A stretch of 64,000 nucleotides of DNA from Agreia pratensis (GCF_900177685.1 NZ_FXAY01000007.1:1-64000), one strand, 5' to 3'. Counted from the first letter of the stretch, positions 39,376 through 48,334 are shown. Made by a program: numbers and translations. The notes: generated from the sequence alone by a model not told the origin.

Positions 39376-41079
39376 CTACGCTGCAGACAGGGCATCAGCA
39401 ACGCGGGTGATCGTCGGCAGGCCCTCGAGCCGCGCGACAAGACCGGCGGGCAGCGCCTCCTCGCCGTGCAGAGCGCCGAGCAGGTTGCCGCAGATCGCTC
39501 CGGTCGAGTCGCTGTCGCCGGAGTGGGAGACCGCGAGCGCCAGCGCATCCAGAATCTGGTGCTCACGCGGATACACCAAAGCGCAATAGACGGCGATGCC
39601 CAGCGCCTCTTCGGCGATCCAGCCGCCGCCGAACTCCTCGATGCGCTGCGGGCTCGGGACACCCGTCGTTGCTGCGTGCAACGCCCACGACAGAGCCTTC
39701 GCCGTGGCCTCGTCGCTGTAGAGACCGGTGCGCACCTCGAGGCTCAACAGTCCCGCGAACACGCTCTGCTGCAGATCGCCTCCGGCGAGCAGCAGCCGCA
39801 CGATTCGAGAGAAGACACCTGCCGAAGCGGCGGCAGTGGCGTGGCCGTGCGTGATGCGGGCTGCATCGGCGGAGTGCCGGGCGGCCTCATCCGGAGTCCA
39901 GTCGGCCACCAGCCCGAAGGGCGCGCTCCGCATGACGGTGCCGCATCCCTTGCTGTCATTGACGGCATCCGGCACCGGTGTGCCCACGGCTCTGGATGCG
40001 GCCCGGTCGAGCGCGCCCATGATCGTTGTGCCCGGCGCGCGTCGGCTGTAGAGCCAGCGCTCGGCGAGCAGGCTGTCGGCTGGCGCCGACACCGCTCGGC
40101 CGAGCGAACCGCCGAGCTGCGTGTCGTACCAGTCGAGGTAGGCCTCGGCCTCGGCGTCACGCAGGCTCGTCGAGCCGTCACCGCCGTCGAGGAGGCGACT
40201 GATCGCATCCGCCGTGAACAGGGTCATCTGAGTGTCGTCACTGATCGCACCATCGGGCAGGCCCGAGATGGGCAGGTAGTCGCGTACCGCCCCTCCCGCC
40301 CGGTTCGTGAGCGCCGCGAGCGAGTCGAACTCCACGGGAAACCCCAGCGCGTCGCCGACAGCGCCGCCGAGCAACGAGCCGCGCACACGAGACACACGCC
40401 CAGGCCAGGGAGACGACCGCCGCACGTGTTGCTCCAGCGAGTTCTGCGTGATGTACGCGATCGTGTCATCCACAGACATGGCCCCGGCAAGCGCGACCAG
40501 TCGGGCCTTCTCCTCGTCCTCCGCGACAGGCCAGAATCCGACGATGCCTGCGGGCGGCTCGACGACCCAGCCCGGAGACCACGGATGCGTGGACGGCGAG
40601 ATGGTCAGCGGCTGCCGCGGACGAAGAGGGCCCTCGAGCACGGGGATCCCTGCGGCAGTGGCGGCCAGCACAAGAAGCACCCGCGCGTAGACCTCGTTGC
40701 CCGAGAAATCCGCGACCGTGGTCAACTGCTTCGCAGAGCCGATGCGCACGATCTTTCGCCCGATTTCGAACGCAACAGCGACGACACCACCCGACGCAAA
40801 GCTGAGTGTGACCGTCGCCTCGTCAAGCGCCAGGTCGGTGCCGTCGAAGAGGTCGGCTATATCGAGCAGAATCTGCGCCTGGTGACGCATAGCGCGCTCC
40901 CACTCCGCAACGCCGGTTCCATCGTCGCCGCCGAAACCGTCCTCGCCCATCCACTTGCGAAAATCCTTTCCGTGGATGGCGCCGCCGTTGTAGTCGAAGC
41001 GGATGCGGGTGGCCAGCAATTCGCCGAGAGCAGCCGCGTGCGCCGTGACCTCGTGTCCGAATGGCATCGCGGCGCTCAC
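39376..41079 (-). CDS. ADP-ribosylglycohydrolase with an unknown N-terminal domain
   Basis: This 567-residue protein has a C-terminal ARH/DraG domain (about 231-567) with RGSLLGGAVGDALGFPVE, the magnesium-binding GAISDDTQMTLFT and HSGDSDSTGAICGNLLGA, all intact; such enzymes remove ADP-ribose from proteins or nucleic acids. The first 230 residues are an extra alpha/beta domain that I do not recognise (HGKDFRKWMGEDGFGG, then LALDEATVTLSF and VLLVLAATAAGIPVLEGP). The GTG at 41079 is chosen because it overlaps the stop of the 51-codon gene by 4 nt; a GTG at 41106 inside that gene is possible. Together with the downstream transferase-like protein it forms a writer/eraser pair. Confidence 0.82.
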   Translation of the reverse strand: MSAAMPFGHEVTAHAAALGELLATRIRFDYNGGAIHGKDFRKWMGEDGFGGDDGTGVAEWERAMRHQAQILLDIADLFDGTDLALDEATVTLSFASGGVVAVAFEIGRKIVRIGSAKQLTTVADFSGNEVYARVLLVLAATAAGIPVLEGPLRPRQPLTISPSTHPWSPGWVVEPPAGIVGFWPVAEDEEKARLVALAGAMSVDDTIAYITQNSLEQHVRRSSPWPGRVSRVRGSLLGGAVGDALGFPVEFDSLAALTNRAGGAVRDYLPISGLPDGAISDDTQMTLFTADAISRLLDGGDGSTSLRDAEAEAYLDWYDTQLGGSLGRAVSAPADSLLAERWLYSRRAPGTTIMGALDRAASRAVGTPVPDAVNDSKGCGTVMRSAPFGLVADWTPDEAARHSADAARITHGHATAAASAGVFSRIVRLLLAGGDLQQSVFAGLLSLEVRTGLYSDEATAKALSWALHAATTGVPSPQRIEEFGGGWIAEEALGIAVYCALVYPREHQILDALALAVSHSGDSDSTGAICGNLLGALHGEEALPAGLVARLEGLPTITRVADALSAA

Positions 41080-41231
41080 GAGTTGAACACGATCCAGGCA
41101 GGCCACTCGGCCGGGTCTGTCACGGACACAACGAACACTCCGTGGATCGGTTCTTCAGGCCGGAAGCCGAATTCATAAGACGCGATCGTGTCATCCGAGA
41201 AGGTCTTCTTCGCATAAGCCATAAAAGCCAT
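41076..41231 (-). CDS. 51-residue protein coupled to the ADP-ribosylglycohydrolase gene
   Basis: An ATG at 41231 preceded by GGAGG (9 nt upstream) opens 51 codons: MAFMAYAKKTFSDDT followed by ASYEFGFRPEEPIHGVFVV and ending AWIVFNS. Its TGA overlaps the GTG of the glycohydrolase gene, so ribosomes would pass directly on. It is soluble and I recognise no family. It could be a genuine small partner, or the N-terminal remnant of a longer protein cut short by a frameshift. It was found by reading the gap upstream of the glycohydrolase and has the best ribosome-binding site of the three genes. Confidence 0.6.
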   Translation of the reverse strand: MAFMAYAKKTFSDDTIASYEFGFRPEEPIHGVFVVSVTDPAEWPAWIVFNS

Positions 41232-41254
41232 GGATCAATCCTCCACCCAGTCGG

Positions 41255-43198
41255 TCAGCTCACATGGACGTCTGGCCTGCGCCGCGGATTCGGCTCCGCG
41301 CGGCGCAATACCTCTCGGGTGACCGGGGCCACCTCGCCGCCGCCCGTGATGAGGTACTTGAACATGTTCGAGATCGGGTTTCCCTCTGTCCACTCGAAGT
41401 AGATGTCGGGCACCGTTCCCGTGAGGTCGCGGATCTCGAGCAGCACCGTGGCGACCGTGTTCGGAATATTGCCGCTCGACACCTCGAGCACCCGGTTGCC
41501 GTGCTTGACGACCCCACGCACCTCCAGGTCTTCCTCGAAGTTCGACGAGTCGGTCGGGTACACCTCGAGAAAGATCACAGGTCGGCGCTGCGGAATCCCA
41601 CTGTCGCGACGCTCGTCCGAGATCTTCTGCCGATACTCGTGAGCGCTGCCGTCGTCGGGCTCGTTGGCCACGATGAGAACCTGGTCGTACGCATCCGCGT
41701 CGGCCAGCACGAAGTCTTGCGCCGTCGCATCCAATGTCACGCTCGTCGCGCGCAACTGGAACGAACGCTGCACCCGCGACACGATCGACACCACGAGAAT
41801 GCCGAGGATGAACAGCGCCGCGATGCGCACGCCATCGGGCCGCTCGAAGACATTCGTGATGGTCGTATAGACGAAGACCACCGCGATCGCGCCGAAGCCG
41901 ACCGTGCGCTTTCGCTGCTTCTTGTTCAGGGCAGACAGCGTGACGGCCACGGATGCCGAGGTGATCAGCACCAGCACGCCGGTGGCGTAAGCACCGCCCT
42001 GCGCATCGACGTTCGCCTCGAACACGATCGTGATCACGAAGGCGATCAGGGTGAACACGATCACCATCGGACGCACGGCCCGCGCCCACTGCGGCGCCAT
42101 TCCGTAGCGCGGCAGGTAGCGGGGCACCAGGTTGAGTAGACCGGCCATCGCCGAGGCGCCGGCGAACCACAGGATGCAGATGGTGCTGATGTCATAGGCC
42201 GTGCCGAACGCGGGCCCCAGGTATTCGTGCGCGAGGTAGGCGAGGGCACGCCCGTTCGCCTCGCCGCCGGCCTTGAACTCCTTTTGCGGAATGAGGAACG
42301 TCGTCACGATGCTCGAGGTGATGAGGAACGTCGACATGATGATCGCGGCCGTCGTGAGCAGCCGCTGCGCGCCCCGGATGCGACCGGCCGGGTTGGCCTC
42401 GGTGTCGCCGGGCTTTCCTGAGATCTGCGGCATCACCGCCACTCCCGTCTCGAAACCGGAGAGGCCGAGAGCGAGCTTCGGGAAGACGATGAGCGCGATG
42501 CCGACCATCACGACCGGGTTGCCATGCTGGGCCGTGAGCGCCGCCCACCAGTCGGTGATCACGACGGCGTTCTGGGCGACGTGCCCGATCGAGACAGCGA
42601 TGACGATGGCGTTGAGCACGAGGAACACGGCGACGAGCACCACGGCGATGTTGATGGCCTCTTTGAATCCGCGCAGGAACACGGCGGCGAGCAGCGCCAC
42701 GAGAACGAGCGTGATCACGACCTCGTTGCCGTGGAACCAGCTCGGCGCGAACGGGTTTTCCACGGCGTGCGCCGTCGCATCCGCGGCCGACAGCGTGATC
42801 GTGATCATGAAGTCGGTGACGGCGAAGCCCAGCAGCACGAGCACGAAGAGCTTGCCACCCCACCACGGCAGCAGGCGCTCGAGCATGGCGATCGAGCCCT
42901 CTCCGCGGAAGCTCTCGCGGGCGACTCTTCTGTATACGGGGAGGGCCCCGAAGAGCGTGAGCAGCACGAGCACGACAGTGGCGAAGGGCGAGAGCAGGCC
43001 CGCAGCAACGGCAGCGATCGCCGGCTGGTAGCCGAGGGTCGAGAAATAATCGACGCCGGTGAGGCACATCACCCGCCACCACGAGTGCGTCTTCTCGATC
43101 TTCGCCGCGTGCGGACCCTGATGCGCACCGGAATCGTCGGTCAGGCCATCGAGAAGCCATGCCCCGAAGCCGCGACGCCGCGCAGAGGTAGTCGTCAT
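41255..43198 (-). CDS. APC-superfamily permease with cytoplasmic C-terminal domain
   Basis: This 647-residue protein has about twelve hydrophobic segments in residues 40-480, beginning with [19 protein letters not shown], which resembles the unwound first helix of amino-acid-polyamine-cation transporters. A soluble domain of some 150 residues follows, with an alpha/beta pattern ([34 protein letters not shown]) that may bind a ligand or nucleotide. An ATG five codons upstream (43213) is also possible; neither start has a clear ribosome-binding site. The substrate is uncertain: amino acid or cation. Two direct repeats 11 bp apart lie upstream. Confidence 0.72.
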   Translation of the reverse strand: MTTTSARRRGFGAWLLDGLTDDSGAHQGPHAAKIEKTHSWWRVMCLTGVDYFSTLGYQPAIAAVAAGLLSPFATVVLVLLTLFGALPVYRRVARESFRGEGSIAMLERLLPWWGGKLFVLVLLGFAVTDFMITITLSAADATAHAVENPFAPSWFHGNEVVITLVLVALLAAVFLRGFKEAINIAVVLVAVFLVLNAIVIAVSIGHVAQNAVVITDWWAALTAQHGNPVVMVGIALIVFPKLALGLSGFETGVAVMPQISGKPGDTEANPAGRIRGAQRLLTTAAIIMSTFLITSSIVTTFLIPQKEFKAGGEANGRALAYLAHEYLGPAFGTAYDISTICILWFAGASAMAGLLNLVPRYLPRYGMAPQWARAVRPMVIVFTLIAFVITIVFEANVDAQGGAYATGVLVLITSASVAVTLSALNKKQRKRTVGFGAIAVVFVYTTITNVFERPDGVRIAALFILGILVVSIVSRVQRSFQLRATSVTLDATAQDFVLADADAYDQVLIVANEPDDGSAHEYRQKISDERRDSGIPQRRPVIFLEVYPTDSSNFEEDLEVRGVVKHGNRVLEVSSGNIPNTVATVLLEIRDLTGTVPDIYFEWTEGNPISNMFKYLITGGGEVAPVTREVLRRAEPNPRRRPDVHVS

Positions 43199-43258
43199 AT
43201 GTACAGCTTGCATGGTTCTGATGAAGCGGATGCGCTCAGATACTCAGCATCACTACAG

Positions 43259-43277
43259 TCCTAACGAATTCCTAACG
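43259..43277. promoter_or_regulatory. Direct repeats TCCTAACG, 11-bp period
   Basis: TCCTAACG at 43259-43266 recurs at 43270-43277, one helical turn apart, in the gap between the divergent APC permease and LacI genes. Tandem repeats with this period are typical sites for OmpR-type response regulators. On the - strand they lie near where the -35 of the permease promoter would be. Confidence 0.4.
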
Positions 43278-43315
43278 GGCCGACCCGCGTACCGTTCCTC
43301 GCATACTCTTGGCTG

Positions 43316-44389
43316 ATGGGCGCCGAATCTGCAGCCGCGCGAGCACCTCGGCGCCGCGTGACGCTCGCGCAGGTCGCTGAACGAGCGGGCGTCTCTCGCA
43401 GCGCGGTGTCGTTCGTATTGACGGGCCGAACCGACCAGCGGCTCTCGGTCGAGACGACGGAACGTGTGCGCAAGGCGGCCGAAGAACTCGGCTATCGACC
43501 CAACATGACGGCCCGCACGCTGCGCACGGGCAGGTCGGGCACGGTCGCCCTGGTGTCCGACTTCGTGAGCAGCACGTCGCATGCCAACTCGATGGTTCGC
43601 GGAGCGCTCGACGCCTTACGTGAGCGGGACACCATCCTGTTCACGGTCGATACGCAGGGCGATGCCGGCCAAGAGAAACAGGTGATCGACAGCCTGCTCG
43701 ACCGCACGATCGACGGGGTGCTCTACGCCTCCATGTTCACCCGTGCGGTGACCCCGCCTGCCCTGCTCACCCAGGTTCCCTTCGTGCTGCTGAATTGTGT
43801 TCCAGCGGTCGGCGTCGCGCGCGCGGTGGTGCCGGATGAGGTGGCCGCTGGAAGAGACTCAGCCAACGAGCTCCTTCGGTTCGGCCACCGCGATCACATC
43901 TGGTTCATCGGAACCCTCCCCCCTGGCGTGACCGGGGGTCTCTCCTGGCGCGGCTGGGCGCCGCTCGCCCTCTCCGAGCGACTCGAAGGCATTCGACAGG
44001 CTCTCGCCGATGTCGGTGCGGAGCTGGCCGGAACACAGATGGTCGACGACGACTGGACCACCGAGGACGGACGGGAGGCGGTGACCCGGCTACTCGCAAC
44101 GGGCGCCCACCCGTCCGCACTGATCTGCGCGAACGACGCCGTGGCGGCGGGCGCATACCAGGCGCTGCACCGGGCCGAGTTGCGCGTGCCCGAAGATGTG
44201 TCGGTCGTCGCCTTCGATGGCAGCCCGATCAGCCGGGCGATCGATCCGCCTCTCACCTCGATCGCACTGCCCCAGGTCGAGCTCGGTCGACGTGCCGTCG
44301 AACTCCTTTTCGATAAAGAAGCTCAGCCGGTCATCCATCGCATCGCGATGACGATGGTGCGTGGCGGATCGGTCGGCCCAGCCCGCTGA
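43316..44389 (+). CDS. LacI-family transcriptional repressor
   Basis: This 357-residue regulator has the helix-turn-helix VTLAQVAERAGVSRSAVSFV (about residues 15-34), the hinge (LGYRPNMTARTLRTGRSG) and a periplasmic-binding-protein-like sensor domain with the usual late motif DVSVVAFDGSPIS. It is followed 115 bp downstream by an MFS/hydrolase operon, and a perfect 16-bp palindrome stands in that gap. A repressor of that operon, induced by the transported sugar or ester, is the simplest reading. Confidence 0.87.
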   Translation: MGAESAAARAPRRRVTLAQVAERAGVSRSAVSFVLTGRTDQRLSVETTERVRKAAEELGYRPNMTARTLRTGRSGTVALVSDFVSSTSHANSMVRGALDALRERDTILFTVDTQGDAGQEKQVIDSLLDRTIDGVLYASMFTRAVTPPALLTQVPFVLLNCVPAVGVARAVVPDEVAAGRDSANELLRFGHRDHIWFIGTLPPGVTGGLSWRGWAPLALSERLEGIRQALADVGAELAGTQMVDDDWTTEDGREAVTRLLATGAHPSALICANDAVAAGAYQALHRAELRVPEDVSVVAFDGSPISRAIDPPLTSIALPQVELGRRAVELLFDKEAQPVIHRIAMTMVRGGSVGPAR

Positions 44390-44421
44390 AGACACCCGAT
44401 AATTTTCGTGTCGATTTCTCA

Positions 44422-44437
44422 GCTATATCGATATAGC
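44422..44437. promoter_or_regulatory. Probable LacI operator, perfect 16-bp palindrome
   Basis: GCTATATCGATATAGC is a perfect 16-bp palindrome with the central CG typical of LacI-family sites. It lies 67 bp before the MFS start and directly after the LacI gene. The surrounding AT-rich stretch is a good place for the operon promoter. Confidence 0.7.
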
Positions 44438-44503
44438 ATCTGGTCTGACGCGGATTGCACTGAGCTCTCAGACTGCGGCGCGGCTTATACAAAGGGGTAT
44501 GAC

Positions 44504-45817
44504 ATGACGACGACGGCACCGACGCGGAGCGGCCCGAATGCGTGGTGGGTGGGATTCGTGTGCGGTATGGCCACGTTTGTCGACGCCGCGGCGACGACGG
44601 GCATCGGCATCGCGCTCGTTCTCTTCTTGGCTCCCGGGCCAGGCGCACCCGGCCTCACGAACGATCAGCTCGGCCTTCTTACCGGAGTGCTCACCGCTGG
44701 CGTCGCAGCCGGAGCGCTGATCGGCGGCCGTCTGGGCGACCGATACGGTCGCCGAAAGGTGTTTCTGGTCACGATGTCCATCATCGTGATCGGCGCGGCC
44801 ACCCCCTTCATCGGCGTCTCGATAGCAGTGCTGCTACCCGGGGTCGCACTCATCGGCCTGGGCGTCGGCGCAGATCTTCCCGTCGCGCTCGCGACGATCT
44901 CAGAGGCCGCCACCGACAAGAATCGCGGCAAGATCCTCGTCTTCTCGAATCTGCTCGGTGGCTTCGGCATTCTGCTGGCCGTTCTCATCGGCATCTTCTT
45001 CGGCTCCGCCGGAGCCACCGGCGGTCACATCATGTTCGCCTCTTTCGGCATCGTCGGCGTCGTCGTGCTCGTGTTGAGGCTCACGATCCCCGAGTCGGCC
45101 TCCTGGTCTGTGGCCAGAGAGGAACGCATCGAGGGCGTACGAACCGTGCGTGCCCAGCGCGGGCGCATCGCAGACTTCGGCCGACGCCCCTACCGCAGGG
45201 CCTTCATCACCCTGCTCATCTTCTACACGCTCACGTCGATCTCGATCAGCGTGGCCGGCAGCTTCGGCACGTTCGTCGCTGTCAGTGTCGCCTCCATCCC
45301 GGTCAATGAGTACCAGTCCTGGACCATCCTCGCGATGCCCGCAGCAGTGCTCGGCGCGCTCTGGTTCATGAGCGTCGCCGACACCCGGTTCCGCATGAAG
45401 TACTTCGTCATCGGCTCGATCGCCGTCGTCGTCTTCAACCTCGTGCCCGTCGTGTTCGGCTTCACCCTGCCCACGCTGGTCGTCTCGGTCGTCGGCTCGA
45501 CGTTCGCCGGTGCCTTCTGCTTCGAGACGATCATGAAGGTGTGGACCCAGGAGTCCTTCCCGACTCTGCTGCGCTCCACCGCTCAGGGCACGATCTATGG
45601 AGTCGCGCGCTTCGCTACCGCGGGCTTCAACGTCGTGACGCCCGCTCTCATCATTCTCAACCCACAGGCCGTGTACGTCGCCGTCTCGGCCGTCGGAGCC
45701 GCAGGATTCCTCATCGGCTGGATCGGCTTCCGGCGTGGAACCGGAACAGCCTTCGACACCGAAGACCACACAGTGCCGCTCACCGCGGCGACTCCAGCAG
45801 TGCACGCGACCGCGTAG
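44504..45817 (+). CDS. MFS transporter, metabolite:H+ symporter type
   Basis: This 437-residue protein has twelve hydrophobic segments with the MFS loop GGRLGDRYGRRKVFL after helix 2 and TIPESASWSVAREERIEG in the central loop, as in sugar and aromatic-acid symporters. AAAGGGG lies about 7 nt before the ATG at 44504. It is the first gene of a three-gene operon behind a LacI operator. The two enzymes that follow are ester or acyl hydrolases, so the cargo may be an acylated sugar or small glycoside. Confidence 0.75.
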   Translation: MTTTAPTRSGPNAWWVGFVCGMATFVDAAATTGIGIALVLFLAPGPGAPGLTNDQLGLLTGVLTAGVAAGALIGGRLGDRYGRRKVFLVTMSIIVIGAATPFIGVSIAVLLPGVALIGLGVGADLPVALATISEAATDKNRGKILVFSNLLGGFGILLAVLIGIFFGSAGATGGHIMFASFGIVGVVVLVLRLTIPESASWSVAREERIEGVRTVRAQRGRIADFGRRPYRRAFITLLIFYTLTSISISVAGSFGTFVAVSVASIPVNEYQSWTILAMPAAVLGALWFMSVADTRFRMKYFVIGSIAVVVFNLVPVVFGFTLPTLVVSVVGSTFAGAFCFETIMKVWTQESFPTLLRSTAQGTIYGVARFATAGFNVVTPALIILNPQAVYVAVSAVGAAGFLIGWIGFRRGTGTAFDTEDHTVPLTAATPAVHATA

Positions 45818-45865
45818 AGATCGTGACGCAGAATGATCGACACAACAACCTATAGAGGAAGCACC

Positions 45866-46675
45866 GTGAACATCCGACCCTTCGAAGCCCGAGTTCGCGG
45901 TCTTGCACTGCGCGGGTCCCACCACCTCGTTGATCAGCCGGGGCAGCACCCCACAGCAGTGTTGATGCACGGATTCGGCGGCTCCCGAGTCGAGACGACC
46001 GGCGTCTTCGTCGAGCTCGCTCGGCGCCTCGTGCGATCGGGAATCGGCGTCGTGGCATTCGACCGTGCCGGCCACGGAGAGAGCGACGGCGACTTCTTCG
46101 ACACAAGCGCATCGGGAGACGTGGCCGACACGCTCGCGGTGCTGGAACAGATAGCGGCCCTGCCCGAGGTCGACGCGCAGAACCTGCACCTCGTGGGCAT
46201 GAGCCTGGGCTCCGTGATCTCTGCAACGGCGGCAGCCCGCGTGGCCGAGCAAGAGGGCGGCGGCGGGCCAGGCATCCGGTCGCTCACGATGTGGTCGACG
46301 GCGGCCGTCTTCGTCGACGACATCCGAGGCGGGTCGATTCAGGGCCGCCCGCTCGACAGCCTCGACACCCTCGGCTATTTCGACTTCGCGGGCATGCGCA
46401 TGGGCCCGGCGATGCGAGACGACGCGCTCGGATTCGACCCCTACGCCAGCGCCGCCGCGTACCGGGGGCCGGCGCTGCTGCTGCACGGCACGGCAGACTT
46501 CGTGCCGGTCTCCTACGCCGAGGCCTACCTGGCGCCAGACGTCTTCGCAGATCGCGCAGAACTCGTGGTGGTCGAGGGCGCGGATCACGGCTGGGCCCAA
46601 CTTCCTCAGCGCGACGAGGTGCTCGATCGCACCGTCGCGTTCGTCCGTGCGCACGCCGCCCCGGTGGCCTCATGA
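45866..46675 (+). CDS. Alpha/beta hydrolase
   Basis: This 269-residue protein has the oxyanion strand VLMHGFGGS, AFDRAGHGESDG, the nucleophile elbow GMSLGS, LLHGTADFVP and the catalytic histidine in GADHGW, a complete catalytic set. It resembles acyl esterases and peptidase S9-like hydrolases of similar size. GTG 45866 is preferred because GAGGAA lies 6 nt upstream; an in-frame ATG at 45833 has no such site. The stop overlaps the SGNH gene start (ATGA). It probably removes acyl groups from the substrate imported by the adjacent transporter. Confidence 0.78.
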   Translation: MNIRPFEARVRGLALRGSHHLVDQPGQHPTAVLMHGFGGSRVETTGVFVELARRLVRSGIGVVAFDRAGHGESDGDFFDTSASGDVADTLAVLEQIAALPEVDAQNLHLVGMSLGSVISATAAARVAEQEGGGGPGIRSLTMWSTAAVFVDDIRGGSIQGRPLDSLDTLGYFDFAGMRMGPAMRDDALGFDPYASAAAYRGPALLLHGTADFVPVSYAEAYLAPDVFADRAELVVVEGADHGWAQLPQRDEVLDRTVAFVRAHAAPVAS

Positions 46676-47964
46676 CGGGCGAAGCAGCAACGGCCACATC
46701 CGCTCTGGTCGTCGAGCTCGGCGGCGGTTCCGTTCTGCTCGAGGGACACCTCGACGTGATGCCGGTGGCGGGCGGCGTGCGACCCGTGCGGCTTCCGCTG
46801 GATGCCTGGAGATTCTTTCCGCCCGCCGGCGAGCTGCTGGGCGCGACGGTCTCCACCGCCAGCGGTGTGCGCATCCGCTTCGATACCGATGCCCAGCAGG
46901 TCGAGCTGCGTGTGCGCTGCACCCGGCTGCAGTACGACGAGTTGCCCGGGCCGCGGAATACCTTTGTGGCCGAGGTGAACGGGATCGATCTCGAACCCGT
47001 CGACGCTCCCATCGATGCGCTGCGTCGCATCACGATGCTGGGTGACCAGGCGACGGATCTGCCGAGGAGCGAGTCTTCAGCCGTTGTCCTCGATGGCCTC
47101 GGCACACACGAGAAGAGCGTCACGGTGTGGTTTCCGCAGGGTCTGATCGTCGACCTGCTCGATGTCATGGCCGCGACACCCGTGCGAGCATCGGCGCCCT
47201 CGGCGGCTGCGCGCTGGATTCATCACGGCAGCTCGATCAGTCACTGCGTCGAGACACCCCACCCCACCGGAACCTGGCCGGTGGTCGCCGCACGACGGGC
47301 GGGCCTTGATCTGGTGAACCTCGGCTTCGGTGGTCAGTGCATGCTCGACCCGTTCGTCGCCGATGCCATCGCCGCGCAGCCGGCCGACGTCATCTCGCTC
47401 AAGGTGGGCATCAATATCGTGGGGGCACGATCCATGGATCAGCGCACCTTCGCCCCGGCACTGCACGGCTTCCTCGACCGGGTACGCACCGGCCACCCCG
47501 ACACACCGATCGTTCTGGCCTCATCGATCTTCTGGCCCGGCAGTGAAGACACTCCCGGCCCTCCCGGGGTGGAGTTCGAGGAAGAGAACGTGCGCTGCTT
47601 CGCCGCCGGCGACCCGACAGACGTCGCCAAGGGCGCGCTCACTCTCGCGCAGTCACGACTGCAGATCGAGCATGTCGTGCGCGTCAGAGAGGCCGCGGGA
47701 GAGAACATCCACTACCTCGACGGACTCGCGCTGTATGGCCCCGACGACACCGATCGCTTCACCCTGCCCGATGGTCTCCATCCCGACGCCGCACTCTACG
47801 CAGAGATGGGCGCGCGCTGGGCAGAACTCGCCTTCGGGGCACGCGGCCTGGTGCCGATGTCGGCTATCTCGGGTCGAGCCCGTGGCGCACGTTCAACACC
47901 ATCGTTCGCGAGAGCGAATCGTGCAGACCCTGATGCCGCCCCGACTTGTCCCGCACCGCGGTGA
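46672..47964 (+). CDS. SGNH/GDSL hydrolase with N-terminal beta domain
   Basis: This 430-residue protein has a beta-sandwich-like N-terminal domain (about 1-165) and an SGNH hydrolase domain with block I IHHGSSISHC, block II NLGFGGQCMLD, block III KVGINIVG and block V LPDGLHPDAALY. There is no signal peptide. Two-domain proteins of this kind include carbohydrate esterases acting on acetylated sugars. It is coupled to the alpha/beta hydrolase. The last 33 codons overlap the convergent RDD gene by 101 bp, and the polar tail is unlike the rest of the protein, so its true end may have been extended by loss of a stop. Confidence 0.78.
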   Translation: MTGEAATATSALVVELGGGSVLLEGHLDVMPVAGGVRPVRLPLDAWRFFPPAGELLGATVSTASGVRIRFDTDAQQVELRVRCTRLQYDELPGPRNTFVAEVNGIDLEPVDAPIDALRRITMLGDQATDLPRSESSAVVLDGLGTHEKSVTVWFPQGLIVDLLDVMAATPVRASAPSAAARWIHHGSSISHCVETPHPTGTWPVVAARRAGLDLVNLGFGGQCMLDPFVADAIAAQPADVISLKVGINIVGARSMDQRTFAPALHGFLDRVRTGHPDTPIVLASSIFWPGSEDTPGPPGVEFEEENVRCFAAGDPTDVAKGALTLAQSRLQIEHVVRVREAAGENIHYLDGLALYGPDDTDRFTLPDGLHPDAALYAEMGARWAELAFGARGLVPMSAISGRARGARSTPSFARANRADPDAAPTCPAPR

Positions 47965-48334
47965 CGAGCAGCATCACCAGCCAGGGCCAGAAGAAGATCG
48001 GGAGCAAGAGGATTCCGCGCCCCAGTGCGCGCCCGATACCGGCTCGCATCAGCGTGTCTTCGCGAACGACCCGCAGGCCCAGAATGATCAGGCCCGGGGT
48101 CCATCCGGCCAATCCGAGCGTCACGATCAGAGCGATGAGGTAGGCACCAATCACAATTCCGAGAGCCGTGAAGATGACCCCGCCTTCACCCGACGTCGAT
48201 CCATTGATGAGGGCTCCGACTCCAACCCCGATGTTCGCGACGATGCCGAGAAAAACGATATCGAGGGCGAACGCGATGATCCGCGCTCCGATGCCGCCGA
48301 CGACGAGTTCGGTTTTCGCAGAGTCAACAGTCAC
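47864..48334 (-). CDS. RDD-family membrane protein
   Basis: This 156-residue protein has three hydrophobic segments and the RDD pattern (GGIGARIIAFALDIVFLG near the start, then GWTPGLIILGLRVVRED and RALGRGILLLPIFFWPW). Family members are small integral membrane proteins, some linked to ion exchange, mostly uncharacterised. The GTG at 48334 is the best-placed start, though its ribosome-binding site is weak. Its 3' end overlaps the SGNH hydrolase gene on the other strand by 101 bp. Confidence 0.75.
   Translation of the reverse strand: MTVDSAKTELVVGGIGARIIAFALDIVFLGIVANIGVGVGALINGSTSGEGGVIFTALGIVIGAYLIALIVTLGLAGWTPGLIILGLRVVREDTLMRAGIGRALGRGILLLPIFFWPWLVMLLVTAVRDKSGRHQGLHDSLSRTMVLNVRHGLDPR

Noticed and set aside
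39325-41178. 617-codon open frame on the + strand
   Set aside because: It is antisense to the ADP-ribosylglycohydrolase gene, has low-complexity Arg/Gly/Ala-rich translation and no recognisable domain; long antisense frames are expected in DNA of this composition.
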